From Notamacropus eugenii (Eukaryota > Chordata > Mammalia > Diprotodontia > Macropodidae), in the NCBI RefSeq assembly GCF_028372415.1, contig NW_027325123.1, positions 1 to 64,000 of the forward strand: a stretch of DNA of 64,000 nt, read 5' to 3'. Below, piece after piece: positions 1 through 11,642 of this stretch. The notes under the pieces were generated by a model. It was not told where the DNA came from and ran no database searches. It was given only the letters and a program-made list of their open reading frames with translations. Position 1 is the first letter of the stretch, and every line of letters begins with the position of its first letter. The position numbers and the translations under genes are program-made.

Positions 1-492
1 TACCTCACCTATCGCAGGTCTTCGGCTGGCCAAACCGGATAAACGTATGAGAGAAGAGACTTTCCAGAGTCGAACAAGGGTTAGGCTTTATTCAGGGTCT
101 TGGTTACATGTGCAGGGGGAATTCTTCCTGAGGAGAGAGGAATCTCCCAAGGAGGCAAAGATCTTACAGTAAGAGAATGGAAGCGGGAGAGGGGAGAAGG
201 AAGAGAGAAGAGGGGAGAGGGAAGAGGGGCCTTCTGTCCTCTAAGGGCCCCTCAGCGCTAAGAGCGCCTTCAAGCTTTCCTGACCCTACTTAAGCTCTCT
301 GGCCACATAGTTTGCACCTGAATACCGTGCCTGCTCTCAGCCCTAGCTAGACAATAGGTGTACTCAGACCCCGGGCAAATCTCGAGGGCGGGAATGCTCT
401 CTCCCACCACGTTTCCCACGGGAAGAGGCGGAAATGCACGAGATAGCCCAGTCTCACACCTCAATTCCCAGCTGTTCCCTGGGGGGGCCTCA
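1..492 (-). mobile_element. Endogenous retrovirus LTR remnant (antisense)
   Basis: Read on the minus strand this looks like an LTR. It begins with TG at about 492, is relatively GC-rich, and carries a polyadenylation signal AATAAA (complement of tttatt at 87-92) followed by an R/U5-like stretch that runs to the left edge. It differs from the AT-rich DNA elsewhere in the window. No gag/pol is attached on the right, where it abuts the tandem array. The family is not recognised, and the 3' boundary may lie outside the window. Confidence 0.5.
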
Positions 493-2459
493 TGAGAATT
501 CTAAGGTTTAGAAGTCCTCACTACTTTTTATCTGCCCGAGACTGTCCACATGGAACTGAGCTTACACCCCCAACATATACATATATATTTGCCTACTCCT
601 TCTCTGTCTTTCTCTGTCTCTTTCTACCACTCTTTTTCTCTGTCTCCATTTCTCTCTATCTGCATATGTTCTCTCCCTGTCTGTCTGCTTCTCTCTGTGT
701 GTCTCTCTCAATCACGCACACATACACATTTTCTCCCCAAAACATTCTGACAACTACTTTGTCTCACAACACACACAGACAAACTCCAACATACACGGTC
801 TGTCTCTGTCACACAGAATCCCTTTATATATAAATCTCTCTTGTCCCAATCTTTCTCTCTCTCTGTGTGTCTTTCCCTCCCTCCCTCCTTCTTTCTCCCT
901 CTTTCTCTCTCCCTCTCTTTCTGGCTCTCTGTCTATCTCTCTGCTTCTTTCTCTGTCTCTCCTCTCACCCCCACACACATCCATACTTTCTCCGCAGTAT
1001 GTGCTCAACTCCATGCTGTCTCACAATCATAAAGGTAATAACTCTAATATATATACTCTGTCTCCTATCCACATACTGCTTCTCTCTCCCTGTCTCTCTC
1101 TGGATCTCTGTCTCTCTCCTCATATGTAAATTTGCATCTGGTTTTCTGTCTCTGTCTCTGTCTCTCTCTCTTCCTTCCTCTCTGTTCCTGTCTGTCTGTG
1201 TCTCTGTAGCTATCTCTCTGCCTTTCTTTCTCCCCTTTCTCACCTCCATACTCATACACTCTTTCTACCCAGAACATGCTCACATTTTTGTTGTCTTATA
1301 AACACAGACACACAAACTGTAATGTATACACTGTCTCTGATACACATACTAATTTTCTCTCCCTCGGCATATGTATATGTATAAATAGACATACAAATAT
1401 GCTATATATACACATACACATCTGTACTGTTCTATCTATCTATATGCATTTAACAGATCTCTGACTATTTTTCTGTCTCTCATTCTATGTTTTTCTCTCT
1501 CACTATGTCCCCCTCTCTGGGTCTGTTTCTCTCTCTTTGCCTCTGTTTCTCTCTCTCCCCCACACACACATACACTTCTTTCACCCTAAAACATTTTCAA
1601 AATTATTTTGTCCAACAATTACGCACACCCAAACTCTAGTATATACATTCTGTCTCTGACACACATACTGATTCCCTTGATATGTAAATATCCATATATA
1701 TACCTACCTTCTTTCTCTTTCTCTTTCTGCCTCTATAAATTCTCTCCCTCTACCCCTCTGTGTCTGTCTCACACACAGAAACACGTTTGCCGTCTCTCTC
1801 TCTGTTTTCCTCTGTCTTTCTCCCTCTCTTTATTGCTATTTCTCTGCCTCTATAGCTTCTCTCTCTGTGTCTCTGCTTCCCTTTGTGTCTCTCTCTTAAC
1901 CACAGACATATGCAGACTTTCTCCCCAAAACTTTATGAAAACTGCTTTGCCTCCCAAATACACAGAAACAAACTCCAACATACACACTCCCGCTCTGACA
2001 GAGAATCTTTTCATTTATATATATGATATATATGTGTGTGTGTGTGTGTATATCTATCTGTACATACGTGCACATACACATACATATGTATGTATAGATC
2101 TATCTATATAAAAATAGGTCTATATATAAATATGTGTATAGGTACAGATATATACATATATATATATATATATATCTTCCTAATCTTTCTCCCTTTCTCT
2201 CTCTCTCTCTCTCTCTCTCTACATTTCTCACACGTCTGGCTATTTTTCTCTCTCCCTTTCCGTCTTTTTTGACTCTTATCTCTTTGCCTGTGGTTCTCTC
2301 TCTCTCACACAGACATATGCTCTTTCACGTCAAAACTTTTTGAAAACTGTTGTCTCACAAACACCCACACACAAACTCTAATAGACACATTGTGTTTCTG
2401 ACACATATACTGATTCTCTTTCTATATAAATATGTTTATATGTATATATATATATATAT

Positions 2460-2860
2460 ATCTGCCTTCTCTCTCTTCCTCTGTCTCTCTGTCTCTCTCC
2501 CTCCCACTCTCCCTTTCTCCCTCCCACTCTCCCTCTCTCCCTCCCTCTCTCTTCCTTCCCCCCCTCTCCCTCCCCCTCTCTCTCCCCCTCCCTGTCCCTC
2601 TCTCTTTCCCTCTCTCCCTCCCTCAATACCCTTCCTCTCTCCCATCCTTCCTCTCTCCCTCTCACCCTCCCTGTCTCCCGCTCTTTCTTCCTCTCTCCCT
2701 TCCTCTCCCTATCTCCCCCTCTCTCTCTCCATCCCTGTCTCCCTCTCTCTGTCTCCCTCTCCCTCTCTCTCTGCCCCTAATTCTCTCTCTCTCTTTCTCT
2801 CCCTATCTCTCTCTCCATCTCTCCCTCCCTCTCTCTCCCTCTCTATCTCTCTCCTTATAT
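2460..2860. repeat. Near-pure polypyrimidine tract (400 bp)
   Basis: Almost every base on the + strand is C or T, with only scattered A and G. It is an expanded CT/CCCT block inside one unit of the tandem array. Strand asymmetry of this kind permits triplex (H-DNA) structures; that is a known property of such sequence and was not observed here. Confidence 0.85.
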
Positions 2861-4651
2861 AAACGTATATCTACATCTGCTTTCTGTTTCTTTTTCTCTC
2901 ACTTTTTTTTTCTCTCTCTCTCTCTGTCCCTCTCTGTCTGGGTCTCTCTCTCACCCCCATACACATACAGCCTTACTCCCCAACATGTACTCAAATACAT
3001 GTTGTCACAGAAACATAGTCAGACAAACTCTCATATGTACACTCTGTCTCTGACACACAATTGATTTTCTTTCTATACACACACAAACATATATACATAT
3101 ATATTTGCCTTCTCTCTCTTTCTCTCTCTATCTCTGTCTCTGTCTCTGTCTCTCTCCCTTTCTCACCCTCACACACCCTTTCTCCCCAGAACCTTCTCTA
3201 AACCATTTTGCCACACACATACACACACACACATAATCTCCAACATGTACACTGTATCTCTGACACACAAACTGATTCGCTTTCTTTCTCTCTGTGCCAT
3301 CTCTCTGCCTCTTTTTCCCTTTTTTCTGTCTTTCACCCACAAACCCATACTCTCTTTCTCCCAAAACATTCTCAAAGTTGCTTTTTCTTACATACACACT
3401 CACAAACTCTATCATATACACTATGTCTCTCATACACGTAGTCATTTTCATTATCTGTCTCTGTGTCTGTCTGTTTCTGTCTTTGTCTCTGTCTTTCTCT
3501 GTCTGTCTGTCTCTCTGTCTCTCCCTCTCTCTCTTTGTCCAGGCACATACACAGTTTCTCTCCAAAACATACTCAAAACTATTTTGTCGCACAGAGACAC
3601 ACATACAAGTTGCATCCTATATACTCTGTCTCTGACACACATACGACTTCTGTTTTTCTCCCTCTCATTCTCTCTCTTTCTCTCTTCCAGCATCTTCATC
3701 TGACTTCTGTCTCTTTTTCTCTCTCACTGTCTCTGTTCCTGTCTGTGTCTCTGCGTCTCTCTGCCTTTCTTTCTGTCTCTCTCATCCCCACACTCATACA
3801 CTGTTTGTCCCCAAAACATGCTCAAACCTATGTTATGGCATAAACACAAGCACACAAACTCTAACGTACACAATGTGTCTCAGACTCACATACTGTTTCT
3901 CTCTCACTCTCTCCATATATACACATTTTTCAGACATCTGACTATTTTTTTCTCTCCCTTTCCCTTTTTTTTTTTATCTCTCTCTCTCTGTCCCTCCCTC
4001 TCTGGGTCTCTCTCTGTTTGCCTCTGTCTCTCTCTCTCCTGCACACACATACACTCTTTCACCCCAAAATATTTTCTAAACTGTTTTCTGAGAAACACCC
4101 ACACACAAACTCTAACATACACATTCTGTCTCTGACACACATACTGATTCCCTTTGTATATAAATATACATACATGTACCTGCTTCTGTCTCTCTATCTG
4201 TTTGTCTTTATTCATTCTCTCTCTCTGCCTCTCTTTCTGTGTCTTTCTCACGCACAGAGGCATACACATTCTCCCCCGAGAACATTCTCAAAAGTATTTT
4301 GTCTCATAAAGACACACACACAAACTCCAACATGTACACTGTGCTTCTGACCAACAGATTTTCTTCATATATCTATGTCCAATCTCTCTGTATCTCCCTG
4401 TGTTCTCTCTCTTTCTCTGTATCTCTCTGTGCCTCTGTCCACCTCTCTATCTTTCTCTCACCACCAAATACATACACACTTTCTCCCCAAATCATACTCC
4501 AAACTGTTTTCTCTCACAAACACACATACATGTATTGCTTCTCTCTCTCTCTCTGTCTCCGTCTCTCTCTGTCTCTCTTTGTTCTGCTCTTTGTGTGTCT
4601 CCCTCCCCCATAGACACATGCACACTTTCTCCCCCAAATATACTCAAAACT

Positions 4652-4671
4652 ATTTTGTCTCTCTCTCTCTC

Positions 4672-4726
<55 letters not shown>
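4652..4726. repeat. (CT)n microsatellite
   Basis: This is a nearly perfect CT dinucleotide run with a single CA interruption, embedded in a unit of the tandem array. Its purity contrasts with the degenerate CT blocks around it, so it is probably a recent slippage expansion. Confidence 0.9.
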
Positions 4727-4728
<2 letters not shown>

Positions 4729-4903
4729 CTGCCTTGTCTCTCTCTCTGCCTGTCTTTCTGCCTCTCTCTCAACCACACACACATACACTTTCTCCCCAAT
4801 ACATTCTCAAAACTATGTTCTCTCACAAATATACACACACAAATTCTCACATGTACATCCTCTCTATGATACACATAATGTTTCTCTCTCTCTTCATGTG
4901 TAC

Positions 4904-4934
<31 letters not shown>

Positions 4935-5369
4935 CACGTATATACATATATCTATATCTGCCCTCTGTCTCTCTCTTTCTCTCTCTCTGTCTCTCTCCCT
5001 CTGTGTTCCTCTCTGTGTCTCTCTGTCTCTGTTTTTCTCTCTCTGTTATGCCCGTACACGTATAGCCTCATTCCCCAATATGTGCTCAAAACTATGTTCT
5101 CTCACAAACACACACAAACTCTAACATACACACTCTGTCTCTGAGACACATACTGCTTCTCTCTTTTTCTCTCTTTATCCCTTGCTCTTTCTCTCTCTCT
5201 CTTCTGTCTCTGTCTGCCTCTCTTTCTGTCTCTCTCTCACTCACAGACACATGCACACTTTTTCCCCAGAACATACTCAAAACTATTTTGTCTCACAAAG
5301 ACACACAGACAATCTGCATTCTATACACACTATCTCTGACACACACACAGCTTCTTCTGCTCCCCCACC

Positions 5370-5401
<32 letters not shown>

Positions 5402-6099
5402 GTCTCTTTTTCTACATGTTCCTTCTGTCTCTTTTTCTCCCTCTCCCTTTCTTTCTCTCTTTTTCTCTCTCTCTCTGTCCCTCTCTGTCTGGGTCTCTAT
5501 CTCTCTGCCTATATTTCTCCATCTCTCACCCACACATACACACTTTTTCCCCAAAGTATACTCAAAACTATTTTGTTTCACATACACGCATACGCACACA
5601 CACACACACAAACTCCAGCATATACACTCTGGCTTTCACTCACAGATTCTCTTTGTGTCTGCTTAACCTCTCTCTCTCTCTGTGTCTCTCTCTGTGTGTG
5701 TCTCTCTCAGTCTCTCTCTCTGTGTCTCTCAGTGTCTCTCTCTCTCTCTTTCTGTTTCTCTCTCCCTCTCTGTAACACAAATTGTCTATCCCTATTGCAT
5801 TCTTTATCTTTCTCTCACGAACTCACTCTTTTTGCACTCACACATGCTCTCACATATATCTTGTCTTACGAACACAGCCACATTTTACCACATACACTCA
5901 ATTTCTCACACACGTGCTTTTTCTGCATCTATCCCTTTGTCTTTCTCGCAGTCACAAACAAACACACACACATACTCTCTTTATTTCTCTTACCCAATCT
6001 TAAATAAAATTTAAAGTTAGAGGCAGCAAATTTCAGACAGAAAAGGTGTGAACACTTTTACAGTGGAGTAGAAGATTTGGAGTTGTTGAAAATAACATT

Positions 6100-6545
6100 T
6101 GAAACTTATTCTGGTTAGAATTAGCTCAGTTAAGGCAGTAATTTCAAGCGAAATACTTTGGAGGACAATGAAGGAAATGTGAAATACTTTATTGGAACAA
6201 AAGCTGACATTTAAAATACAACGAGGAGACTTAATTTAAGAATTACTGGAATACTTGAAAGCCATTATGAAAAAAAGAACATAGACCATGTTTCAAAAAA
6301 TGATCAAGGAAAACTACCCTGACAAGAAACATAGATTAAATATAAATAGAAAGAATTCATCCCCTGAGAGAGATCCTGAAATGAATACTTCCAGGAATAT
6401 TGTAGCCGAATCCCAGTGAAATTTGTCAAGGGCAAAGTATTTCAGGTAGCCAGAAAGAAACAATTCACATATAGTGGAGCCACAGTCAGGCTGTTCCTTT
6501 AATCTTCTAGCAACAGAAGTTAGTATTCAGGAAATACAAACTGTG
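6100..6545 (+). mobile_element. L1 ORF1 relic (sense, degraded)
   Basis: The stretch 6340-6530 resembles the RNA-binding half of marsupial L1 ORF1: a 'RxHSSPERDPE..TSRNIVA' stretch, then a Lys/Gln-Phe-Thr stretch and a 'G-T-V-R' stretch. The same segment is better preserved at 41826-42203 on the minus strand. It is interrupted by stops and frameshifts. Boundaries are approximate. Confidence 0.6.
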
Positions 6546-7037
6546 AAACTTTAGCAATGACATACACAATCTATTGAAGTGCAGCAGAACAGCTGTAGCA
6601 GTTATACTAATTTTATAAAAAGGATTTTCAGATTATTCTATTACCTCACTCTCCTTGACTTTTTGAAATGTGATTGTACAGACATAAAGAAAGAGTGCAA
6701 TTAAAACAACTGTGTTTCCAAATTCTGTCACTTAAGGAAAACATAGTAATATTCCAATGAAATGAAGGAGTAAGGAATTCTGTTTACATGAGACCCATCT
6801 AAATAAGTTTACTTTCTTCTTTTCACAGTCAAGATCAACACAGATCCTCCACTTCCCTCTAGCATCTCAGAGCATCGATGTAGACAATCTGCATCTCATA
6901 TAAGGAGATGAGACAGAGATCTTTAGGGGTCCAGTGGAAAGTTTGTCTTTGAGTGAAGAAGCTTCAGTGTGACTCTGGCTTTGCCATTACCATCTTCCAT
7001 GATCTCAAGGATGACACTGGGGGCTGGATTAGATTCA

Positions 7038-7245
7038 GGGTTGGGGAACCTGTACTCTTGAGGCCACATGTAATCCTTTGAGGTCTCTGAGGGTGACCTT
7101 TTGAGGGCTGAGTCTACATTTTACTGAAGAAATCCTTTTATTAAGGGGATTTGTTCTGTGAATTTTGGATTCAGTCAGAGGCTGCGCTTGAGGACCTAGA
7201 GGGTCACATCGGGCCTTGAGGGTGTAGATTCCTCAATAGGTGATT
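7038..7245. mobile_element. hAT-like foldback MITE
   Basis: The left end (ggttggggaacctg...cttgaggccacatg) and the right end (gagggtcacat...ggccttgagggtgtagattcc) are approximate inverted repeats. The centre (aaatcc-ttttattaa-ggggattt) is itself palindromic. This is the layout of the short non-autonomous hAT (Charlie-type) elements common in marsupials. The family name is not certain. Confidence 0.55.
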
Positions 7246-7339
7246 CCATCCAAGTCTCAAATTACAAATGAGCTTAGAATTCATGCTTTAGGAACACAGA
7301 CTGGAAGAAACAAGAAGTTAAAAATTGGAGAGCTGGAAA

Positions 7340-7396
7340 ATATATACGTGTGTATGTATGTATGTATATATATATACATACATATATATATATAAT
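7340..7396. repeat. (TATG)n/(TA)n microsatellite
   Basis: Alternating purine-pyrimidine run: a tgta/tatg block grading into ta repeats. It is imperfect and of no evident function. Confidence 0.85.
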
Positions 7397-7399
7397 ATT

Positions 7400-10300
7400 T
7401 TAGAAAGTGTTGTCATGTAGAAATTCTTTGCAGTGTTTTTAAAAATTCTTATCTATACACAGTGACCATGACTTCTACAAGGTCTCCTGATAAAGAAAGC
7501 TTCATAAACATTGTAAAAGGCTCTGACAAATCTGGCTAGGTGAGAACTCTCCAAAAGTCCTTTGTTGCCAGAACTCAGATTTTCTGCTTCTGAATTCTAA
7601 GAACCAAAAAGCAGGGCTTAAAATATAAAAATGGTGAAAACATTCCACAATTATGCTTGCTTGTCAGATATCCACTATATCCACAATTATTTGAAATACA
7701 AGACTGAATATAATCAATAAGAGAAGGACATTGAACATTTGTTCTGAAAAATAACAAATGGAGATATAAACTGAGAACAACAGTTGTTTTTTCCTTTAAA
7801 GACAGTTCTTCTCACAAATAGAACTCAATATGTCACCTAAAAGAAGGTGTAAAGACCACTTTTGCTCCAATTTGACATAAATATGAATTTATAAATAAAT
7901 TTGAATTTATAATGAAAATATACTAACTTTATTTTCCTCATAACATTGCAAGGCCTAGAACCTGAAATTTACACCCTTCCTTTTGAGGCTTTTCCTTCAT
8001 TTTGATAAGCATTCTTCTTTGGGCAATGGGCATCTGTTCTTTTGTTTATGGCTACTTGTATTATAGGAGCTATTCCCTTAGGAATTTGAGGAGTTCAAGT
8101 TGCAGTTTTTGTTGCTTGGTAAAACAAGTAATTTCCACGGGCTAACTGTGCTCTGATAGTTTGGGAAAGCAGTAAATGGTAACTATTGCTGTTATTTTTG
8201 GGCTTTCTTGAGAAGGAGATGAAGTTTGGATGTTTCCATAGCATCCCAAAGTCATGTGCCTGAGTGTCATGTCACTTTGCATCTCAGAGAGACAAGTGCA
8301 AGGATTGAATATGCATACACCAACTCTACATTCCCCCCCTTTCTCAGAGGTGAATAAATCACATGGTAAGAGGAAACTGTACAACAATAGGTGAGGGAGG
8401 GTCTGACAACTGACCCAATATCAGTAACATTTGAAGTCCACAAATGAGGGGACTTGGTTAAGAGTTCAGTGGTTAGGAAAGATTAAGGAGGGTCAAATGA
8501 ATTACTGATCTGTCCTTGTAACTGGCTAAAGAACTCAGGACCCAGGAGGAAAAAAAAGCACTGATTTCTTCAATGAAGAAAGGAAGAGGGGTTCTGAGAT
8601 ATGGGCTACAATTATCTTATCAGCAGTTTTCAGAATTGAGATACACTCTTGACTGTGAGGAGGGGAGTGGGAAAGGCAGAAGGATTTAAAATTGTGAGTG
8701 TAGCACTTTTGTCCATAAGAGTTAGTGTCTTTTGCCCCTGTGTGAGCAAATGGGCATCTCCAGCAGGAGTCATGGGGATTATAGACATTATACATCCCCT
8801 ACCTTTGTTACCCATTGTGCCAGTTGTCCCTGGAGCCTACTCGTACTGAGGTGCTTTCTGACATCAACTCCTATTGTTTTCTCTGTCAACTGAGACAACC
8901 ATGAGTTGATACAGATCGAGATGAGTACCTATCTCAATACAGGTTTAGTGGGAACCAGTCAGCAAAACCTGTGGGATCCTCACTGGGGCTGGGATACTTG
9001 TTGGCTGGAGTGTGGAATTCTTCAAGTTGCCAGGGCTTGAAATTATAGATCCTGATCAAGTAATTCTCTTTAGAGTTTTTGCCTGAGTTGTACTTTCAAA
9101 GAAAACAGAGAAGCTGGGGGGCTGGTGATGCTTTTTGGTTAATGCTGATATGCTTTAGGTAGCTGGGTAGTTTGGGGGTTTTTAAGGAGAAGATTTACAA
9201 TTGTAAGTGACTCACCAATTAGCAAAAACAGTTCTGAGAATCTAATTAATTAGTGTGTTCATTATGTATACATTAACTTTTATAAAAAATCAAAATTTCC
9301 TTTATGTTATATTTATGTTTAGCCATTTTGAAGTATTTTCTGCTTTTAAATTTAGGGTTAGGGTTTTAAATTGATCTTCCTCATCATAGTAACGTTATAT
9401 ATTCAGGGTTTTTTTTGTTAATTTTTTTCTTCCTTTTTTGTGATGTGGATTTTTTTAATGTAAGAGGTGGACTGTGGTGCTGTAGTATCCTAAGTTTTCT
9501 GTGGTGTGGCTTGGGGTTTCACACATGTGTTTTGGTGGGCTTCAAAGGTTACTTACTTGATTTGTATGGAAGGTAGGTTTCCTTTCTGAGTAGGGTGTGG
9601 GGAGTCTTTGTTGGCTTTAGGTGCGTGTAAGGATCAGCTGGTGGCATACTTTAGTAGGGGGATCTTCTTGCCGGGTTGGTGAATATTTATGGTGGTATAC
9701 CATGGAGGAGAAATATCTTTATTTGTGGGTTTGGGGACCCTTGGTCTCCTGCTGGGTTACTATGGAAACAGGGTTTCTTTAGTGACTGGCTTTTGTGGTG
9801 GGTTCTCACTGTTGGCTTTACTAATTGTCATTAATAGGTTTAAGGCCTAAGTTGTGGTTTGTGGTGGAGGTGGGTTACTGGGATATGCAATGCTGTTTCA
9901 ATATTTGTAGGAGGATTGGGCCTGAATGGCATGGAATGTTGTTTCTTGCTATGAAGATGTTTGGTTCTGGGCTGCTTTTGGTTTTGGACTCTCCCACAAG
10001 AGTAACAAAATGGTGTATTCCAGACCTGTGTAAGAAAGATTATTAGACAGGAAATTTAATACAAAGTAAGTATGAAGAAGCTAACATAACTTTTTGCATA
10101 TGGTAATGGGATAACATGATCAGTCTTATGTTATCAGAGACATAATTTGTGGAAGAAGGAAGGGAGTAGGCAAATACTTGAAGTGGTGGGGAACAATTTG
10201 CCTATTTTTGCAATAGTTTAGGAAAGACGTGATAAGTTAAATTTTATGTGAGTAAAGATGAGTGGATGAATGTAAGAGAAGTTTGAAAAATACAATTAGC

Positions 10301-10670
10301 ATTTCTTTGAGTTTTTGGTATTGACATTTGTTGATGATTCTGATAAAGTTGTGAAATGAGGGAGTAGAATACTGTGGGCAAGAAAAAAGGGAAAGAGACA
10401 AAAAGAAAAAGTAAGCAGGAGAAAAGAGAGAGAAAGGGGTGGAGAAAAAAGTAGGGAAAAAGAATGATGAAGAGCAGTAAAAAGAGTGACAGTAAAGTCT
10501 GGATGAACAAAAGAAAAATGAGGAATAAGTGTGTCACAGTTTTCTTTTATGTCTTTTGTTTAATTTTTAAAATTTAAAAAACCTTAGTGATAATAAATAT
10601 TTTAAAAGTCACAGAAAACCCAGACTATATTAAAACCCACAAATTTTTATGAAAGTGTTTCCTCTGTAAA
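7400..10670. other. Intergenic DNA, no gene seen
   Basis: The longest open frames are under 100 codons, have no recognisable domains and lie in unique or old repeat sequence. The block 9400-10020 is unusually TG-rich on the + strand. A purine-rich patch at 10370-10520 gives a Leu/Phe-rich frame on the minus strand that I regard as compositional. No RNA gene or ordered regulatory cluster was recognised until the promoter at 10.68 kb. Confidence 0.6.
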
Positions 10671-10724
10671 ATGTTGCTTTAAATTGAGGCACAGGTGAAA
10701 TGTGGGCGTGGTGTCCTCTCAAGA

Positions 10725-10737
10725 TTCTAGAACCTTC
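10725..10737 (+). promoter_or_regulatory. Perfect heat-shock element (HSF site)
   Basis: TTC-ta-GAA-cc-TTC: three alternating nTTCn/nGAAn pentamers, the canonical minimal binding site of an HSF trimer, 46 bp upstream of the CCAAT box. It is seen directly in sequence; occupancy by HSF1 or HSF2 is inference. Confidence 0.6.
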
Positions 10738-10829
10738 ATTCTCGAGGGTAGTTGTCTCCGCGATGATTGACTTTCTCATTGTCCAATCATCTTCTTCCCC
10801 TCCTGTCACTCGGTGGGTAGGTCCGTTTA

Positions 10830-10870
10830 AAAAAAACTGTGACGGAACTCCGCGAGCTTCCACTTCTGAG
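10830..10870 (+). other. ATRY: Candidate non-coding first exon (e1)
   Basis: The right end is defined by a good donor, GAG|gtaaat at 10871; the left end is only estimated from the CCAAT box. It contains no ATG. When spliced to e2 an in-frame TGA (10867-10869) lies seven codons before the e2 ATG, so translation cannot begin upstream in that frame. Human ATRX exon 1 carries the start codon and exon 2 more coding sequence; neither has a counterpart here. Confidence 0.5.
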
Positions 10871-11604
10871 GTAAATATTTCTGCCTCTAAACGTTCCTTT
10901 ACTATACACTAACTTTGCTTTGCGTCACTGAACTAGTTAGCACAAACACTTTCATTGTCTTTCTGAAGAATTTTTCTCTTATTTTCGACGTTTTTCCACA
11001 TTCAGCCTCACTTGGTTTTCTTCGTATTTGAAAATTTTGCAGAATGGATTTCTCTCAAAATTGAAAAGTTTTATTTTGTTCAGTTCTCAGCACGTGGATG
11101 TTTGTGATGCAGTAAAATGTTTATCTCTTTTTGTCCTCAGATTCAATACTATTGGAATTATTAATTATTACTTAACTGACTGAAATATGTTTTAATCTTT
11201 TAAAACTACATACGTGTACACAAATAGTTTTCTTTTAAAATTATGGTGTTTTCAGTGTATTTTTCTAAAATCTTGTTTTGGACTTATACTATGTTCTCTT
11301 AATCTGAGCAACTTATACTTTCACAAATACTTTGATTAAATTTACGATGTCACTTTTACCATTATGTAGTTCTACACAATAATTAACTTCCATTTTTTTC
11401 TTTGTTGACTAAAAATTCATGTTTTCACATTTGTTTCTAACAGTTTGGATTTTTGTTTTTTTCTTTCTCTTAATCAAATTACAAAATTCCTTGTATATCT
11501 TTATGTTTAAAAATCAGTTGCTACTTTCATCTGTTTGAATTTTTAAAAATTAAATATTTTGTAAAATTAATTTCTTCATTTTAATTGTGTATTTTTTTTT
11601 CTAG

Positions 11605-11642
11605 ATTATATATCTTTTGAAATGGAAAATCCCAAGGATGAG
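11605..11642 (+). CDS. ATRY: Exon e2: start codon exon
   Basis: The acceptor is tttttttttctag at 11604 and the donor GAG|gtaaat. The ATG at 11622-11624 has G at -3 and G at +4, a strong Kozak context. It codes for only seven residues, MENPKDE, which align to human ATRX MENSKEE around residue 57, at the end of human exon 3 (phase 0, as here). The first ~56 residues of ATRX are therefore missing, and an internal methionine has become the start. Confidence 0.75.

Larger units (their letters stand above)
493..5995. repeat. Degenerate tandem array, about 20 units
   Basis: The same composite unit recurs: a (CT)n/'tctctgtctctc' block, then 'cacacacatacac', then a core like 'tctccccaaaacat-ctcaaaactattttgtctcacaaacacacac', then 'aactctaacatacac-ctctgtctctgacacacatactg', often followed by a short AT run. 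Cores occur near 732, 990, 1264, 1580, 1920, 2320, 2975, 3178, 3352, 3555, 3805, 4055, 4270, 4480, 4626, 4790, 5065, 5255, 5543 and 5820. Spacing is about 150-650 bp, varying mostly with the length of the CT block. The many small open frames here (Ser/Leu/His-rich, on both strands) are by-products of the repeat and not genes. Confidence 0.88.
10697..10870 (+). promoter_or_regulatory. Putative promoter of the ATRX-family gene
   Basis: This is the only spot near the first coding exon with clustered CpG dinucleotides (about ten in 170 bp, against an AT-rich and CpG-poor surround). In order it contains a GC/KLF-type box gggcgtgg (10704-10711), a three-pentamer heat-shock element TTCnnGAAnnTTC (10725-10737), a forward CCAAT box (10783-10787) and a TGACG half-site (10840-10844). 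No TATA box is seen. The CCAAT position predicts transcription starting near 10830-10860, just before a consensus 5' splice site at 10871. It is not a full CpG island of the kind that ubiquitously expressed ATRX has in other mammals. Confidence 0.6.

Noticed and set aside
492..5995. Many open frames of 60-240 codons on both strands in the CT/CA array
   Set aside because: All are low-complexity Ser/Leu/His or Arg/Glu frames produced by long dinucleotide runs, overlapping on both strands, with no domain.
10700..10912. 70-codon frame over the promoter, and the ATG at 10763 as an alternative start
   Set aside because: The ATG lies upstream of the CCAAT box. Continued through the e1-e2 splice it is out of frame with the ATRX reading frame and stops in e3.
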